Source: an uncultured Sediminibacterium sp.
GTDB lineage: Bacteria > Bacteroidota > Bacteroidia > Chitinophagales > Chitinophagaceae
Assembly (NCBI RefSeq): GCF_946481145.1
Contig: NZ_CAMLMJ010000033.1
Span: 1-32,866 of the forward strand
Length of the DNA: 32,866 nt
Direction of reading: 5' to 3'
Positions within the stretch are counted from its first letter, which is position 1. Each line of letters begins with the position of its first letter. The position numbers and the translations under genes were made by a program. Positions 1-7,172 of this stretch are shown in pieces. The notes beneath the pieces are model-generated. The model was not told the origin of the DNA. It worked only from the letters and a program-made list of their open reading frames with translations, and did no database searches.

Positions 1-372
1 ATTCTGTGCATTTGGAAAGGCAAGTGAAAAAAGTAAATGGGCGGTCGTGTTTTTTCCAGGTATCGCAATACGTGCCTCATTAATTTGTTGAATGGTTATA
101 GACGGATCTTTTGTAATCAGCAGTGGCCCCACGCCCATACCTAAAGCACCACCACAATTGAGCACTTTATATTGATTCAGTATAAGTGGTAAAACGCCAT
201 AGCTTATTTTAGATACATCCAGTTTCCCTTCTAAAGCCCACTGGTTCAATGTTTGTACATCTTCCAATACTACGTCGAACGATAATCCTTCTGTATCAAT
301 GCGCTTATTAACCAAAGCATCAAATATAAAAGTATCGTTGGGACAGGGGGAGAAAGCTAGGGTGAGCGTCAT
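1..372 (-). CDS. mqnD: 1,4-dihydroxy-6-naphthoate synthase MqnD (N-terminal part)
   Basis: This reading frame starts at the ATG at 372 and runs off the window edge, so only the first 124 codons are present. The translation begins MTLTLAFSPCPNDTFIFDAL and continues with LDVSKISYG and GGALGMGVGPLL, which are signatures of MqnD/MqnA-type periplasmic-binding-fold enzymes. MqnD converts cyclic de-hypoxanthinyl futalosine to 1,4-dihydroxy-6-naphthoate in the futalosine route to menaquinone. The gene lies 126 bp downstream of mqnB on the same strand, which supports the pathway assignment. Its upstream region consists of AAATTTGG direct repeats. The missing C-terminal half lies outside the window and is not evidence of a broken gene. 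Confidence 0.9.
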   Translation of the reverse strand, partial: MTLTLAFSPCPNDTFIFDALVNKRIDTEGLSFDVVLEDVQTLNQWALEGKLDVSKISYGVLPLILNQYKVLNCGGALGMGVGPLLITKDPSITIQQINEARIAIPGKNTTAHLLFSLAFPNAQN

Positions 373-382
373 TTAAATTTGA

Positions 383-410
383 AAATTTGGAAATTTGGAA
401 ATTTGGAAAT
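383..410. repeat. AAATTTGG octamer direct repeat
   Basis: Three perfect tandem copies of AAATTTGG (383-390, 391-398, 399-406) are followed by a partial copy. They lie about 10 bp upstream of the mqnD start codon, in the leader on the minus strand. Low-complexity repeats of this kind are common between Bacteroidota genes. No function is assigned. Confidence 0.7.
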
Positions 411-480
411 GGGATGCTGAAAGCAATTTGTTTGAATCTGTAAATGCAGTTAACTTATTTCAAAAACAAAACTACACTCA

Positions 481-501
481 CAATTCACCATTCACCATTC
501 A
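481..501. repeat. Single-armed heptad repeat (NNATTCA units)
   Basis: Three consecutive heptamers, CAATTCA, CCATTCA and CCATTCA, end on the mqnB stop codon (499-501 on the minus strand). They match the heptamers of the right arm of the inverted repeat at 21344-21422, so the two loci share a repeat family. No facing second arm is visible here. Confidence 0.65.
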
Positions 502-1167
502 CTTAATCTTATACAATTTATCCAGGTATTTAATCAGCGTATCATTCAGTGCGTCGAGTGCTTCTTTTATTTTCCAGTTGGATTTGTTTCTTTCGCCTAC
601 ATAATTTGAAATGGCCCTTATTTGTATAAATGGAATATTGGCTTCTCTGCAGATATAATGCAAAGTAGCGCCTTCCATACTTTCAATGGTGGGCTTATAT
701 TTTTTTGTAAGTAATTCAATCCTTTTTTTCGAGGTTGTTATTTCATTAACGGTTATTGCAGCATGTTCCGGTAGTTTTAGCAGGTTGTAAGTACTGAGCC
801 ATGGGTTCGGTAATTTTTTCTTCTCGTAAGGATGGTAATTGCTTTTTTCGAGTTTAAGATCAAAAATATCTTTCCATTTTCCTTCTTCTTCCACACCCAT
901 ATCACCTAATATTTCTTCCTTAATAGCCACCACTTTTCCTAGGGGCAAATTGTTATTAAATGTTCCGGCAATGCCAGCCTGAATGATCAGATCAGGTTTC
1001 TCCTCAGTAACCAAACGGGTAAGTGAAACTGAACTGGCCAGCATACCCACACCAGATTGATGAAACCGCACTTTCAAACGCTGACTCTCACCCGTATACA
1101 GGTTATTGATGTTTAGAAAGCAGGGCATCCATTCTCCAACTGTTGCCGCAGTAATGATAACACGCAT
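499..1167 (-). CDS. mqnB: Futalosine hydrolase MqnB
   Basis: This 222-residue protein has the layout of a nucleoside phosphorylase/MTA-SAH nucleosidase fold. The N-terminal strand MRVIITAATVGEW is followed by IIQAGIAGTF near residue 62 and by PTIESMEGATLHYICREANI in the C-terminal third. The SMEGA glutamate is the conserved purine-nucleoside-binding acid of the family. RAISNYVGERN near residue 186 holds the usual SN.V...N segment. MqnB removes hypoxanthine from futalosine in menaquinone biosynthesis. The gene precedes mqnD on the same strand, which separates it from a plain MTA/SAH nucleosidase. The length is normal. The start at 1167 gives a complete first beta strand. Confidence 0.92.
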   Translation of the reverse strand: MRVIITAATVGEWMPCFLNINNLYTGESQRLKVRFHQSGVGMLASSVSLTRLVTEEKPDLIIQAGIAGTFNNNLPLGKVVAIKEEILGDMGVEEEGKWKDIFDLKLEKSNYHPYEKKKLPNPWLSTYNLLKLPEHAAITVNEITTSKKRIELLTKKYKPTIESMEGATLHYICREANIPFIQIRAISNYVGERNKSNWKIKEALDALNDTLIKYLDKLYKIK

Positions 1168-1264
1168 AAGTTCCGATTAAGGATAATAAACAATAAAAGT
1201 ACAGTTTTTAGACTGTGTGGGGAGTGTAATTGGTAATATGCTACAAGCCTTTGCTGACTGGGGA

Positions 1265-1477
1265 AAAACAGCTGCTAGCTGCTAGCCTCTAGCTTCTAGC
1301 TTTTTTTACCGTGAATTTAACTACCCACTAACTTAAGTGTGCTAATTAAATATTTCTTATAAGTATGGCTTAAAAATAAATCTCAAGCCCTGTCATTTAT
1401 TCCACTTGTAGCAGAAAGTCAAAAATAAGCACTAATCAAGGCTAGCAGCTAGGAGCTAGAGGCTAGTAGCTGTTTTT
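1265..1477. repeat. CTAGC-type heptad inverted-repeat element (in a 421-bp gene-free stretch)
   Basis: The space between mqnB and the first pterin synthase (1168-1588) holds no gene but has a pair of facing heptad arrays. The left arm (1270-1304) reads AGCTGCT, AGCTGCT, AGCCTCT, AGCTTCT, AGCTTTT. The right arm (1441-1468) reads GCTAGCA, GCTAGGA, GCTAGAG, GCTAGTA, then GCTGTTT. Each arm is flanked on its outer side by a similar stretch (AAAAACAGCT at 1265-1274; AGCTGTTTTT at 1468-1477). Weaker similarity extends further out, to ACAAGCC near 1243 and GCTTGTGGC near 1500. The core between the arms is about 135 bp and AT-rich, with no ORF. It resembles a small non-autonomous repeat unit or a long-armed hairpin. 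Confidence 0.7.
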
Positions 1478-1540
1478 CACCGGAAAGCAATGGCTTGAAG
1501 CTTGTGGCTCATAACCCATAGGTCACGAAAGATAAAGCCC

Positions 1541-1569
1541 TTGCAAAACCCCTAACTTTCTTAACTTTG
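1541..1569 (+). promoter_or_regulatory. Bacteroidota-type promoter of the first pterin synthase
   Basis: TTG at 1541-1543 and TAACTTTG at 1562-1569 are 18 bp apart. This matches the TTG / TAnnTTTG -33/-7 consensus of the Bacteroidota primary sigma factor. Transcription would start near 1576, leaving a short leader before the ATG at 1589. Confidence 0.65.
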
Positions 1570-1588
1570 CAAAAATTTTGGTGTTTGC

Positions 1589-1999
1589 ATGGTGTACTTA
1601 ACGAGGCAGGAGCATTTTAACGCAGCTCATAAACTATATAATCCCCGCTGGAGCAAAGAGCAAAACGATGCTGTTTTCGGGGTTTGTGCCAATGAAAACT
1701 GGCATGGGCATAACTATGACCTCTTTGTTACTATTAAAGGGCACCCCGATCCGGATACCGGTTTTTTATATGATGTGAAGAAGCTGAGTATACTCATAAA
1801 AGAGCATGTAATCGATAAACTCGACCATAAAAACCTGAATCTGGACGTAGATTTTATGAAAGACCAGCTTTGCAGTACCGAAAATCTGGCTATCGCTATC
1901 TGGCAACAATTAGCACCCCATTTACCACAACAGGTTGAATTACATTGTATTAAGTTGTATGAAACTCCCCGTATCTATGTGGAGTACTTCGGGAATTAA
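1589..1999 (+). CDS. 6-pyruvoyl-tetrahydropterin synthase / QueD family protein, copy 1
   Basis: This is a complete 136-residue single-domain T-fold enzyme. Zinc ligands are His14 (HFNAAH), His39 and His41 (HGH). The nucleophile is Cys33, and Asp79-His80 in LDHKNLNLD complete the catalytic triad. The cysteine sits in a C-X5-HGH arrangement, as in animal PTPS, whereas E. coli QueD has C-X3-HGH. The family converts 7,8-dihydroneopterin triphosphate to 6-pyruvoyltetrahydropterin (PTPS) or to 6-carboxytetrahydropterin (QueD, queuosine/7-deazaguanine route). A close paralogue follows 328 bp downstream, and folE, which supplies the substrate, follows that. The motif spacing favours a PTPS-like role, but sequence alone does not settle the product. 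It has its own consensus promoter at 1541-1569. Confidence 0.88.
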   Translation: MVYLTRQEHFNAAHKLYNPRWSKEQNDAVFGVCANENWHGHNYDLFVTIKGHPDPDTGFLYDVKKLSILIKEHVIDKLDHKNLNLDVDFMKDQLCSTENLAIAIWQQLAPHLPQQVELHCIKLYETPRIYVEYFGN

Positions 2000-2049
2000 T
2001 TTACTGTTTAAATAATTATTTGTTTTACTTAAACAAAACAACATCGCTT

Positions 2050-2076
2050 TTGTTATTTAGATCGTATGTACCTTTG
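2050..2076 (+). promoter_or_regulatory. Candidate promoter for the second pterin synthase and folE
   Basis: TTG at 2050-2052 and TACCTTTG at 2069-2076 resemble the Bacteroidota -33/-7 boxes, with a slightly short 16-bp spacer. If used, transcription would start near 2083 and leave a leader of about 240 nt before the ATG at 2327. Confidence 0.4.
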
Positions 2077-2326
2077 TTATCAGGATGTCTGACATTCCTG
2101 GAAACAGATCGGGTATAGACATTCAAGCGAAGTTATTAATAAGCAGGCTCACTATCGGTCAGGCCACTTGATCAGCACACTTCTGAAACAGTGCCAGACC
2201 ATTAATAATTAACTCACTTGATTTTCGGATGATTCTTATTGGATTATTGTAGTTGAAGTGTGCAACGCAAAAGTGTTGACGAATAAAATACTGCCTGGAT
2301 ATTTTTAAACCAGGTGGCAGCAAAAC
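2077..2326 (+). other. Long intergenic leader, no gene seen
   Basis: The 327-bp gap between the two pterin synthase genes (2000-2326) has no supported ORF on either strand. Just before the start codon, CCTGG (2294-2298) and CCAGG (2310-2314) can pair around an AT-rich loop, placing a hairpin about 15 nt upstream of the ATG. I recognise no known riboswitch class. The stretch could be a structured leader or simply spacer. Confidence 0.3.
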
Positions 2327-2737
2327 ATGGAAAAAGTAGCAGTTTTTAGAAAAGAACATTTTAACGCGGCACATCGTTTGCATAATCCTGCCTGGACGGA
2401 AGAAAAGAATAAGCAGGTATTTGGTTTATGTAACAACCCACATTATCATGGACATAATTATGAATTGATTGTGCAGTTAACAGGAGTGCCAGATGAAGAA
2501 ACAGGTTATGTGTTTGATATGAAATTGTTGAGTGAAATAATTCATGAAGAAATAATTAAAAGATTTGATCATAAAAATTTGAACCTAGATACGGTTGAAT
2601 TTGCCAACTTAAATCCTACTGCAGAAAATATTGTTGTAGTGATTTACAAGTTACTCAGGGCGAAACTGGATGGGGGATTAGATTTAAAAATTAGACTGTA
2701 TGAAACAGAACGAAACTTTGTTGAATATCCGGCTTAA
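2327..2737 (+). CDS. 6-pyruvoyl-tetrahydropterin synthase / QueD family protein, copy 2
   Basis: This second complete 136-residue T-fold enzyme is alike to copy 1 at roughly half of its positions by eye, with the same active site: His16, His41 and His43 for zinc, Cys35 in a C-X5-HGH motif, and Asp81-His82 in FDHKNLNLD. Its last 38 bp overlap the longest folE reading frame, so it is probably co-translated with folE, the GTP cyclohydrolase I that makes the shared dihydroneopterin triphosphate substrate. Both copies keep every catalytic residue, so neither looks like a decaying duplicate. One may serve queuosine precursor synthesis and the other a reduced pterin cofactor; this division is inference. 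Confidence 0.88.
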   Translation: MEKVAVFRKEHFNAAHRLHNPAWTEEKNKQVFGLCNNPHYHGHNYELIVQLTGVPDEETGYVFDMKLLSEIIHEEIIKRFDHKNLNLDTVEFANLNPTAENIVVVIYKLLRAKLDGGLDLKIRLYETERNFVEYPA

Positions 2738-3419
2738 CGGTGAAGAAATTGCCTTAAGTGAACTGCATATCGACAATATGGGAGATGACCATATAGGTTC
2801 TAGTGCAAATACACCATTACGTGAAGATGCATTTGAAAAATCAGATGACGAAAAGATTACCGCAATCGAGGCACATTTTCGTTCTATTATGGAGATACTG
2901 GGATTAGACCTTACAGACGATAGTTTAAAAGGCACACCCAAGCGCGTGGCTAAAATGTATGTGAAAGAAATTTTCCAGGGACTTAATCCGGCTAATAAGC
3001 CAGCTATGACTTTGTTTGAAAACAATTATAAATACAATGAAATGTTAGTTGAAAAGAACATTTCATTTTACAGTAATTGTGAACACCATTTTGTACCTAT
3101 CATTGGTAAGGCCCATGTTGCATATATCAGTAATGGGAAAGTAGTTGGATTAAGTAAACTCAACAGACTGGTAGAATATTTTGCCAAACGTCCGCAGGTG
3201 CAGGAAAGACTGACCATGCAAATTGGTCAGGAACTGCAAAAAGACCTTGAAACAGAAGATGTGGCTGTTATTATAGATGCCAAACACCTTTGTGTGGCAA
3301 GCAGAGGAGTGGAAGATGATACATCATCCACTGTAACAGTTTTTTATGGTGGTAAGTTTAAAGAGGATAAGGTAAAAGATCAGTTACTCAAATTTCTTGA
3401 ACTGAAAACGGAATTTTAA
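2700..3419 (+). CDS. folE: GTP cyclohydrolase I FolE
   Basis: The enzyme opens GTP and forms 7,8-dihydroneopterin triphosphate, the entry step of folate and biopterin-type synthesis. The core from about residue 50 to 230 carries the family signatures SLKGTPKRVAKMYV, FYSNCEHHFVPIIGKAHVAY, GLSKLNRLVEYFAKRPQVQERLT and DDTSSTVTVF. Zinc ligands are Cys127, His130 and Cys198. With the first ATG (2700) the protein has 239 residues and overlaps copy 2 of the pterin synthase by 38 bp. A later ATG at 2778 (MGDDHIGSS) would avoid the overlap and remove only a poorly conserved N-terminus, so the true start is uncertain. A clear terminator follows at 3429-3452. Confidence 0.95.
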   Translation: MKQNETLLNIRLNGEEIALSELHIDNMGDDHIGSSANTPLREDAFEKSDDEKITAIEAHFRSIMEILGLDLTDDSLKGTPKRVAKMYVKEIFQGLNPANKPAMTLFENNYKYNEMLVEKNISFYSNCEHHFVPIIGKAHVAYISNGKVVGLSKLNRLVEYFAKRPQVQERLTMQIGQELQKDLETEDVAVIIDAKHLCVASRGVEDDTSSTVTVFYGGKFKEDKVKDQLLKFLELKTEF

Positions 3420-3428
3420 ACAGTCCCT

Positions 3429-3452
3429 AAAGCAGCATTAGCTGCTTTTTTC
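3429..3452 (+). terminator. Rho-independent terminator after folE
   Basis: AAAGCAGC and GCTGCTTT form an 8-bp stem around an ATTA loop and lead into a run of six T's. It starts 10 bp after the folE stop codon and separates the pterin cluster from fabD. Confidence 0.85.
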
Positions 3453-3482
3453 ATGGAATGAAGGCCAACTGAAATAAAAATT

Positions 3483-3513
3483 TTGTGATATTGTGTGGAA
3501 TCAATTTCTTTTG
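3483..3513 (+). promoter_or_regulatory. Candidate fabD promoter
   Basis: TTG at 3483-3485 and TTCTTTTG at 3506-3513 (one mismatch to TAnnTTTG) are 20 bp apart. Transcription would begin near 3520, just before the ATG at 3534. This also argues against the longer reading frame that starts at 3495, inside the promoter. Confidence 0.45.
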
Positions 3514-3533
3514 CGTTCCTAAAATTCTCCTAC

Positions 3534-4427
3534 ATGAATAAACACGCTTATATATTTCCCGGACAAGGTTCCCAGTTTAGCGGAATGGGTAAAAACCTCT
3601 ATGAGCAAAATGCCTCCGCCAAACGTTTGTTTGAAAATGCCAATGAGATCCTTGGTTTCAGAATCAGTGATATCATGTTCAATGGAACAGAGGAAGAACT
3701 GAAACAAACCAATGTAACCCAACCTGCTGTTTTTTTGCATTCTGTTGTAGCCTACAGAACCATTGAAGGTGCAACACCTCATATGGTAGCCGGGCATTCA
3801 CTTGGTGAATTTTCTGCGCTGGTTGCTAACAATACACTCAGCTTTGAAGACGCATTACAACTCGTAAGCATTCGTGCAAAAGCTATGCAGAAAGCCTGTG
3901 AACTGGTGCCATCTACCATGGCAGCAGTACTTGCATTGGATGATGCTAAAGTAGAAGAAATTTGTGCAGCTGTTCAGGCAGAAACAGGAGAAGTAGTAGT
4001 GCCTGCCAATTATAACTGTCCAGGTCAGTTAGTTATCAGTGGCTCAGTGAAAGGAATTGAAATAGCCTGTGAAAGAATGAAAGCTGCTGGCGCAAAAAGA
4101 GCATTGGTATTACCAGTTGGCGGAGCATTCCACAGTCCACTAATGGCACCAGCCAGAGAAGAACTGGCAGCAGCCATCGAAGCAACAAGCTTTCACAACC
4201 CAACATGCCCGGTTTACCAGAATGTGGTTGCAGCAGCTGTTACAGAACCGGATATGATCAAACAAAACCTCATTAACCAATTAACAGGTGCAGTAAAGTG
4301 GACCCAAAGCGTTCAGGCAATGGTAACTGATGGGGCTACTCATTTTACAGAAGCAGGTCCGGGTAAAGTTTTACAAGGACTAGTTCAGAAAATATTTAAG
4401 GAAGCAGTTGTGGAAGGAGTTAACTAA
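3534..4427 (+). CDS. fabD: Malonyl-CoA:ACP transacylase FabD
   Basis: FabD loads malonyl groups from CoA onto acyl carrier protein for fatty acid elongation. The 297-residue protein begins MNKHAYIFPGQGSQFSGMGK and carries GHSLGEFSA with the nucleophile Ser89, the substrate-carboxylate-binding Arg114 region (VSIRAKAMQ), and the catalytic His200 in GGAFHSPLM. The length is typical for the family. The frame remains open upstream to a GTG at 3495, but that extension (13 residues) is not conserved FabD sequence and overlaps a candidate promoter, so the ATG at 3534 is preferred. It stands alone between two terminators. Confidence 0.95.
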   Translation: MNKHAYIFPGQGSQFSGMGKNLYEQNASAKRLFENANEILGFRISDIMFNGTEEELKQTNVTQPAVFLHSVVAYRTIEGATPHMVAGHSLGEFSALVANNTLSFEDALQLVSIRAKAMQKACELVPSTMAAVLALDDAKVEEICAAVQAETGEVVVPANYNCPGQLVISGSVKGIEIACERMKAAGAKRALVLPVGGAFHSPLMAPAREELAAAIEATSFHNPTCPVYQNVVAAAVTEPDMIKQNLINQLTGAVKWTQSVQAMVTDGATHFTEAGPGKVLQGLVQKIFKEAVVEGVN

Positions 4428-4430
4428 ATT

Positions 4431-4460
4431 AAAAATCCCGTCAGTGACGGGATTTTTTTT
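4431..4460. terminator. Bidirectional terminator between fabD and the ABC ATPase
   Basis: ATCCCGTCA (4435-4443) and TGACGGGAT (4445-4453) form a strong stem with A-runs on the left and a T-run on the right. It can therefore end transcripts from both converging genes. Confidence 0.88.
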
Positions 4461-4461
4461 A

Positions 4462-5235
4462 TCAGGAAAATAAGATCAGCATTTTCCCATCCTGTTGCTG
4501 AATAACCGGTCGAATGCCAAATGCTGTTTCAATATTAGATACAGTTAAAACATCCTCTGGTTTACCGGCCGACAAAACCTTTCCCTCGTGCAGTAATATA
4601 AGATAGTCGGCAAATTGTGCCGCAAGATTAAGATCATGCACCACGCCAACAATTACCCTTTTTTCACCAGCCAGTTTAACCAAAGTATGCATAAACTGAT
4701 ATTGGTGTTGTATGTCCAGAAAAGTCAAAGGCTCATCCAACAGTAAATAACGATCATACCCTTCTTTGGCGTACCAGGTTTGAGCCATTACACGCGCAAA
4801 ATGAACACGCTGTTTTTCGCCACCACTCAAGGTTTGATAATTTCTGCCGGTAAGTGGTATCAGATCAAATGCCGCCATTGCTTCAGTGCAGGCCTTATGA
4901 TCGTTTTCCTGCGGGCGACCCGTAAAATGTGGGTATCTGCCCATCATTACCACTTCTTCGACTGCTAAGGGAAAAGCCAGTTCGATTTGTTGAGATAAAA
5001 CTGCACGGATACAGGCAAGTTCATTATTGGAAAATTGCGCAAGCGGTTTTTCTCCAAATAATATTTCGCCGTGTTGCGGTTTTAACTGGTTACATAATAA
5101 TTTTAGAAGCGTAGATTTTCCTGCGCCGTTGGCACCAATGACCAAACTTATTTTTCCTGCCTCAAAACGCAGTGATATATCCTGCAACAAAACTTTATTG
5201 CCGATACTGAATTGCAGATGACTTGCTGTTATCAT
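4462..5235 (-). CDS. hmuV: Heme/iron ABC transporter ATP-binding protein (HmuV-like)
   Basis: This is a cytoplasmic ATPase of a FecCD-type importer, 257 residues. Walker A is GANGAGKST (34-42), the signature LSGGEKQR is at 136-143, Walker B LLLDEP at 164-169, and the H-loop His200 sits in VVHDLNLAA. The phrases VVMMGRYPHF, RVHFARVMAQ and LLLDEPLTFLDI are typical of HmuV rather than of generic siderophore ATPases. The ATG at 5235 lies one base after the permease stop codon (TGATATG), which fixes the start and implies translational coupling; the frame is open further upstream to 5286. It is last in the receptor-binding protein-permease-ATPase order. Heme as substrate is likely, though a siderophore cannot be excluded. 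Confidence 0.88.
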   Translation of the reverse strand: MITASHLQFSIGNKVLLQDISLRFEAGKISLVIGANGAGKSTLLKLLCNQLKPQHGEILFGEKPLAQFSNNELACIRAVLSQQIELAFPLAVEEVVMMGRYPHFTGRPQENDHKACTEAMAAFDLIPLTGRNYQTLSGGEKQRVHFARVMAQTWYAKEGYDRYLLLDEPLTFLDIQHQYQFMHTLVKLAGEKRVIVGVVHDLNLAAQFADYLILLHEGKVLSAGKPEDVLTVSNIETAFGIRPVIQQQDGKMLILFS

Positions 5236-5236
5236 A

Positions 5237-6277
5237 TCAGAAATAATAAGTGTTTTTGCGTAATAATAAAATGAAAATCGGCACACCGATTATGGCTAAT
5301 ACTATTCCGATTGGTAGTTCTGCTGGTCTCAGTACCATACGTGCTGTGAGATCGGCAAGACTTAACAATATACCACCTAGCAATGCACTGTTTCGGATTA
5401 ACTGTCTGTTATCAGCACCAAAAACCATTCGCAGCAGATGTGGTACAATCAATCCTACAAAACTTATTACTCCAACAAAAGCAGTGCAAGTAGCAACCAT
5501 GATTACATTTAATGTAAGTATTTGTAGTCTTAACCTGCGTGTATTTACGCCAAGATACTGCGCCTCTTCTTCTCCCAACATAAGACTATTGAGTTGTTTA
5601 CTATAGCGGAGCGACCATAGGATTACTGAAATTGTAACGATACCACAAATCCACAATGATTTCCAACTGGCACCCGATAAAGTACCCAGGTTCCAGAAAG
5701 TAATGGAGCGGGCCTGTGGGTCCCTTGCAGTATAGGATAGAAAGCCGACCCCACTCATAAACAATGCATTCACTGCAATACCTGTAAGTAATAAGGATAC
5801 AACACTACTTCGGCCCGTGTCTTTAGAAGAGGATAAAACAAAAACCATAGCAGTGGCCATAATAGCACCGACAGTAGCAGCAAGTGGTAGTGTCCATTCG
5901 CCCGCATGAAATCCCCAGGTGGCACCCAACACAAAATAAAGCGCCGCACCAAATGCAGCACCACTGGATGTACCAACCAATCCTGGTTCTACAATTGGGT
6001 TTCGGAACAAGGCCTGCATCAGCGTGCCTCCTACTGCGAGACTTGCACCTACTATTGCACATAGCAAGGCGCGGGGTAAGCGTATGCCCAGAAATATTCT
6101 TTCATTCAAACTCATGTCGGTAATTCCGCTTACATATTTCCGAATTGCCGTAAACATTTCTTCCAATGCAATATTCACGGCGCCGTATCTGGCACTTAGC
6201 ATAATACATAGCAACAGTAAAACAGCCAGTATGCTGAACCCGTTTTTATGTAAACGCTGTTTAATGACTTTGATCAT
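5237..6277 (-). CDS. hmuU: FecCD-family iron/heme ABC transporter permease (HmuU-like)
   Basis: This integral inner-membrane permease has about ten hydrophobic segments and the FecCD signatures: RLPRALLCAIVGASLAVGG, then LMQALFRNPIVEPGLVGTSS, and near the C-terminus FVGLIVPHLLRM. The assembly moves an iron complex or heme from the periplasmic binding protein into the cytoplasm. The ATG at 6277 (MIKVIKQRL) gives 346 residues and overlaps the binding-protein gene by 17 bp. A longer start at 6304 is possible but adds an unconserved polar stretch. The stop is one base from the ATPase start, so the three transporter genes form a tight operon. Confidence 0.9.
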   Translation of the reverse strand: MIKVIKQRLHKNGFSILAVLLLLCIMLSARYGAVNIALEEMFTAIRKYVSGITDMSLNERIFLGIRLPRALLCAIVGASLAVGGTLMQALFRNPIVEPGLVGTSSGAAFGAALYFVLGATWGFHAGEWTLPLAATVGAIMATAMVFVLSSSKDTGRSSVVSLLLTGIAVNALFMSGVGFLSYTARDPQARSITFWNLGTLSGASWKSLWICGIVTISVILWSLRYSKQLNSLMLGEEEAQYLGVNTRRLRLQILTLNVIMVATCTAFVGVISFVGLIVPHLLRMVFGADNRQLIRNSALLGGILLSLADLTARMVLRPAELPIGIVLAIIGVPIFILLLRKNTYYF

Positions 6278-7136
6278 GGATAAGTTTTTGTAATGCCAAT
6301 ACATTCTTACCGGTACGTGGGCCGAGGTAAACCATATCGTGCTCTTCTACCCGATAGATGCGATTGTTATTAGCGGCCCTTGTTTTTGCGAGTCCAGGCA
6401 GCTCTTTTATTTTTTCAATCGATCCCAATTTGTCATAACCGAAATCTGTAAGCAGAATTACATCCGGGTCTGCAGCAGCTATGGCTTCAGGTGACAATTG
6501 TTTCATGCCTTTTTCATCTGTAACCGTAATCTTTCCGCCGGCCCAGGCAATCATTTTAGCAGCAGTACTTTTTTGGGTCATAACGAGGTATACATTATTG
6601 GCTTGGCCATAATGAATTACCAGTACTTTTACCGAGTCTTTATATTGCTTCGACTGTTCCAGTGCAATACCCATATCGGCATCCAATTGTTTACACAAAG
6701 AGTCGGCAACAGCCTGTCTATTAAAATAAACGCCCATTTCGCGGATCAGAGAATCTGTGCCTGCAATATTGTCTTTGTATTTGCCAAATACTTTCATCGG
6801 TATCTTGAGGTCTTCCAGTTGTTTTACTACATGTTCCGGTCCGATATTGTTATCGTGTAATATCAAATCTGGTTTTACGGCAAGTATGCCTTCCACGCTT
6901 AATGAACGATGGTAGCCGACAGTTGGTAATTGTTTTGCAGCATCGGGATAAGTGCTGGAAAGATCAACTGCTACCAGGTCTTTCTCTGCACCCAGTGCAA
7001 AAATGATTTCAGTGTACTGCTTTGCGATCGACAAAACACGCTTCTCGGCTTTGTCATTCTCGTTGTTATTAAACCTGCCGCAACCGCCCAGTATAAAAAG
7101 CAGTAAGGCAATGATTGGTATAGATACTTTTTTCAT
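6261..7136 (-). CDS. hmuT: Periplasmic heme/iron-binding lipoprotein (HmuT/FepB-like)
   Basis: This 291-residue lipoprotein begins MKKVSIPIIALLLFILGGCG and has its lipobox cysteine at 19, followed by an Asn/Glu-rich linker. The body is a TroA/FepB-type type III substrate-binding fold: RVLSIAKQYTEIIFALGAEK, VDLSSTYPDAAKQLPTVGYH, LAVKPDLIL and, in the C-terminal lobe, AAADPDVILLTDFG. It would be anchored at the outer face of the inner membrane and hand cargo to the permease downstream, with which it overlaps. A hairpin at 7149-7168 separates it from the receptor gene. The ATG at 7136 is chosen over 7145 because it gives a standard signal peptide. Confidence 0.85.
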   Translation of the reverse strand: MKKVSIPIIALLLFILGGCGRFNNNENDKAEKRVLSIAKQYTEIIFALGAEKDLVAVDLSSTYPDAAKQLPTVGYHRSLSVEGILAVKPDLILHDNNIGPEHVVKQLEDLKIPMKVFGKYKDNIAGTDSLIREMGVYFNRQAVADSLCKQLDADMGIALEQSKQYKDSVKVLVIHYGQANNVYLVMTQKSTAAKMIAWAGGKITVTDEKGMKQLSPEAIAAADPDVILLTDFGYDKLGSIEKIKELPGLAKTRAANNNRIYRVEEHDMVYLGPRTGKNVLALQKLIHDQSH

Positions 7137-7148
7137 AAAATACAATAA

Positions 7149-7168
7149 AGGCCGTCCGAAGACGGCCT
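7149..7168 (-). terminator. Terminator-like hairpin between receptor and binding-protein genes
   Basis: AGGCCGTC and GACGGCCT form a perfect 8-bp stem. Read on the minus strand, the loop is TTCG, the classic stable tetraloop, followed by TTATTGTATTTT before the next start codon. It stands 4 bp after the receptor stop codon. It may end most transcripts after the receptor and let a minority continue into the transporter genes, or protect the receptor mRNA 3' end. Confidence 0.7.
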
Positions 7169-7172
7169 GTTT

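Noticed and set aside
2159..2383. 74-codon open frame on the minus strand in the gap before the second pterin synthase
   Set aside because: It runs into the start of a well-supported gene on the other strand and its translation shows no domain or plausible signal.
5250..5606. 118-codon open frame on the plus strand
   Set aside because: It lies antisense inside the FecCD permease gene, whose protein is clearly conserved. The antisense translation has no recognisable motif.
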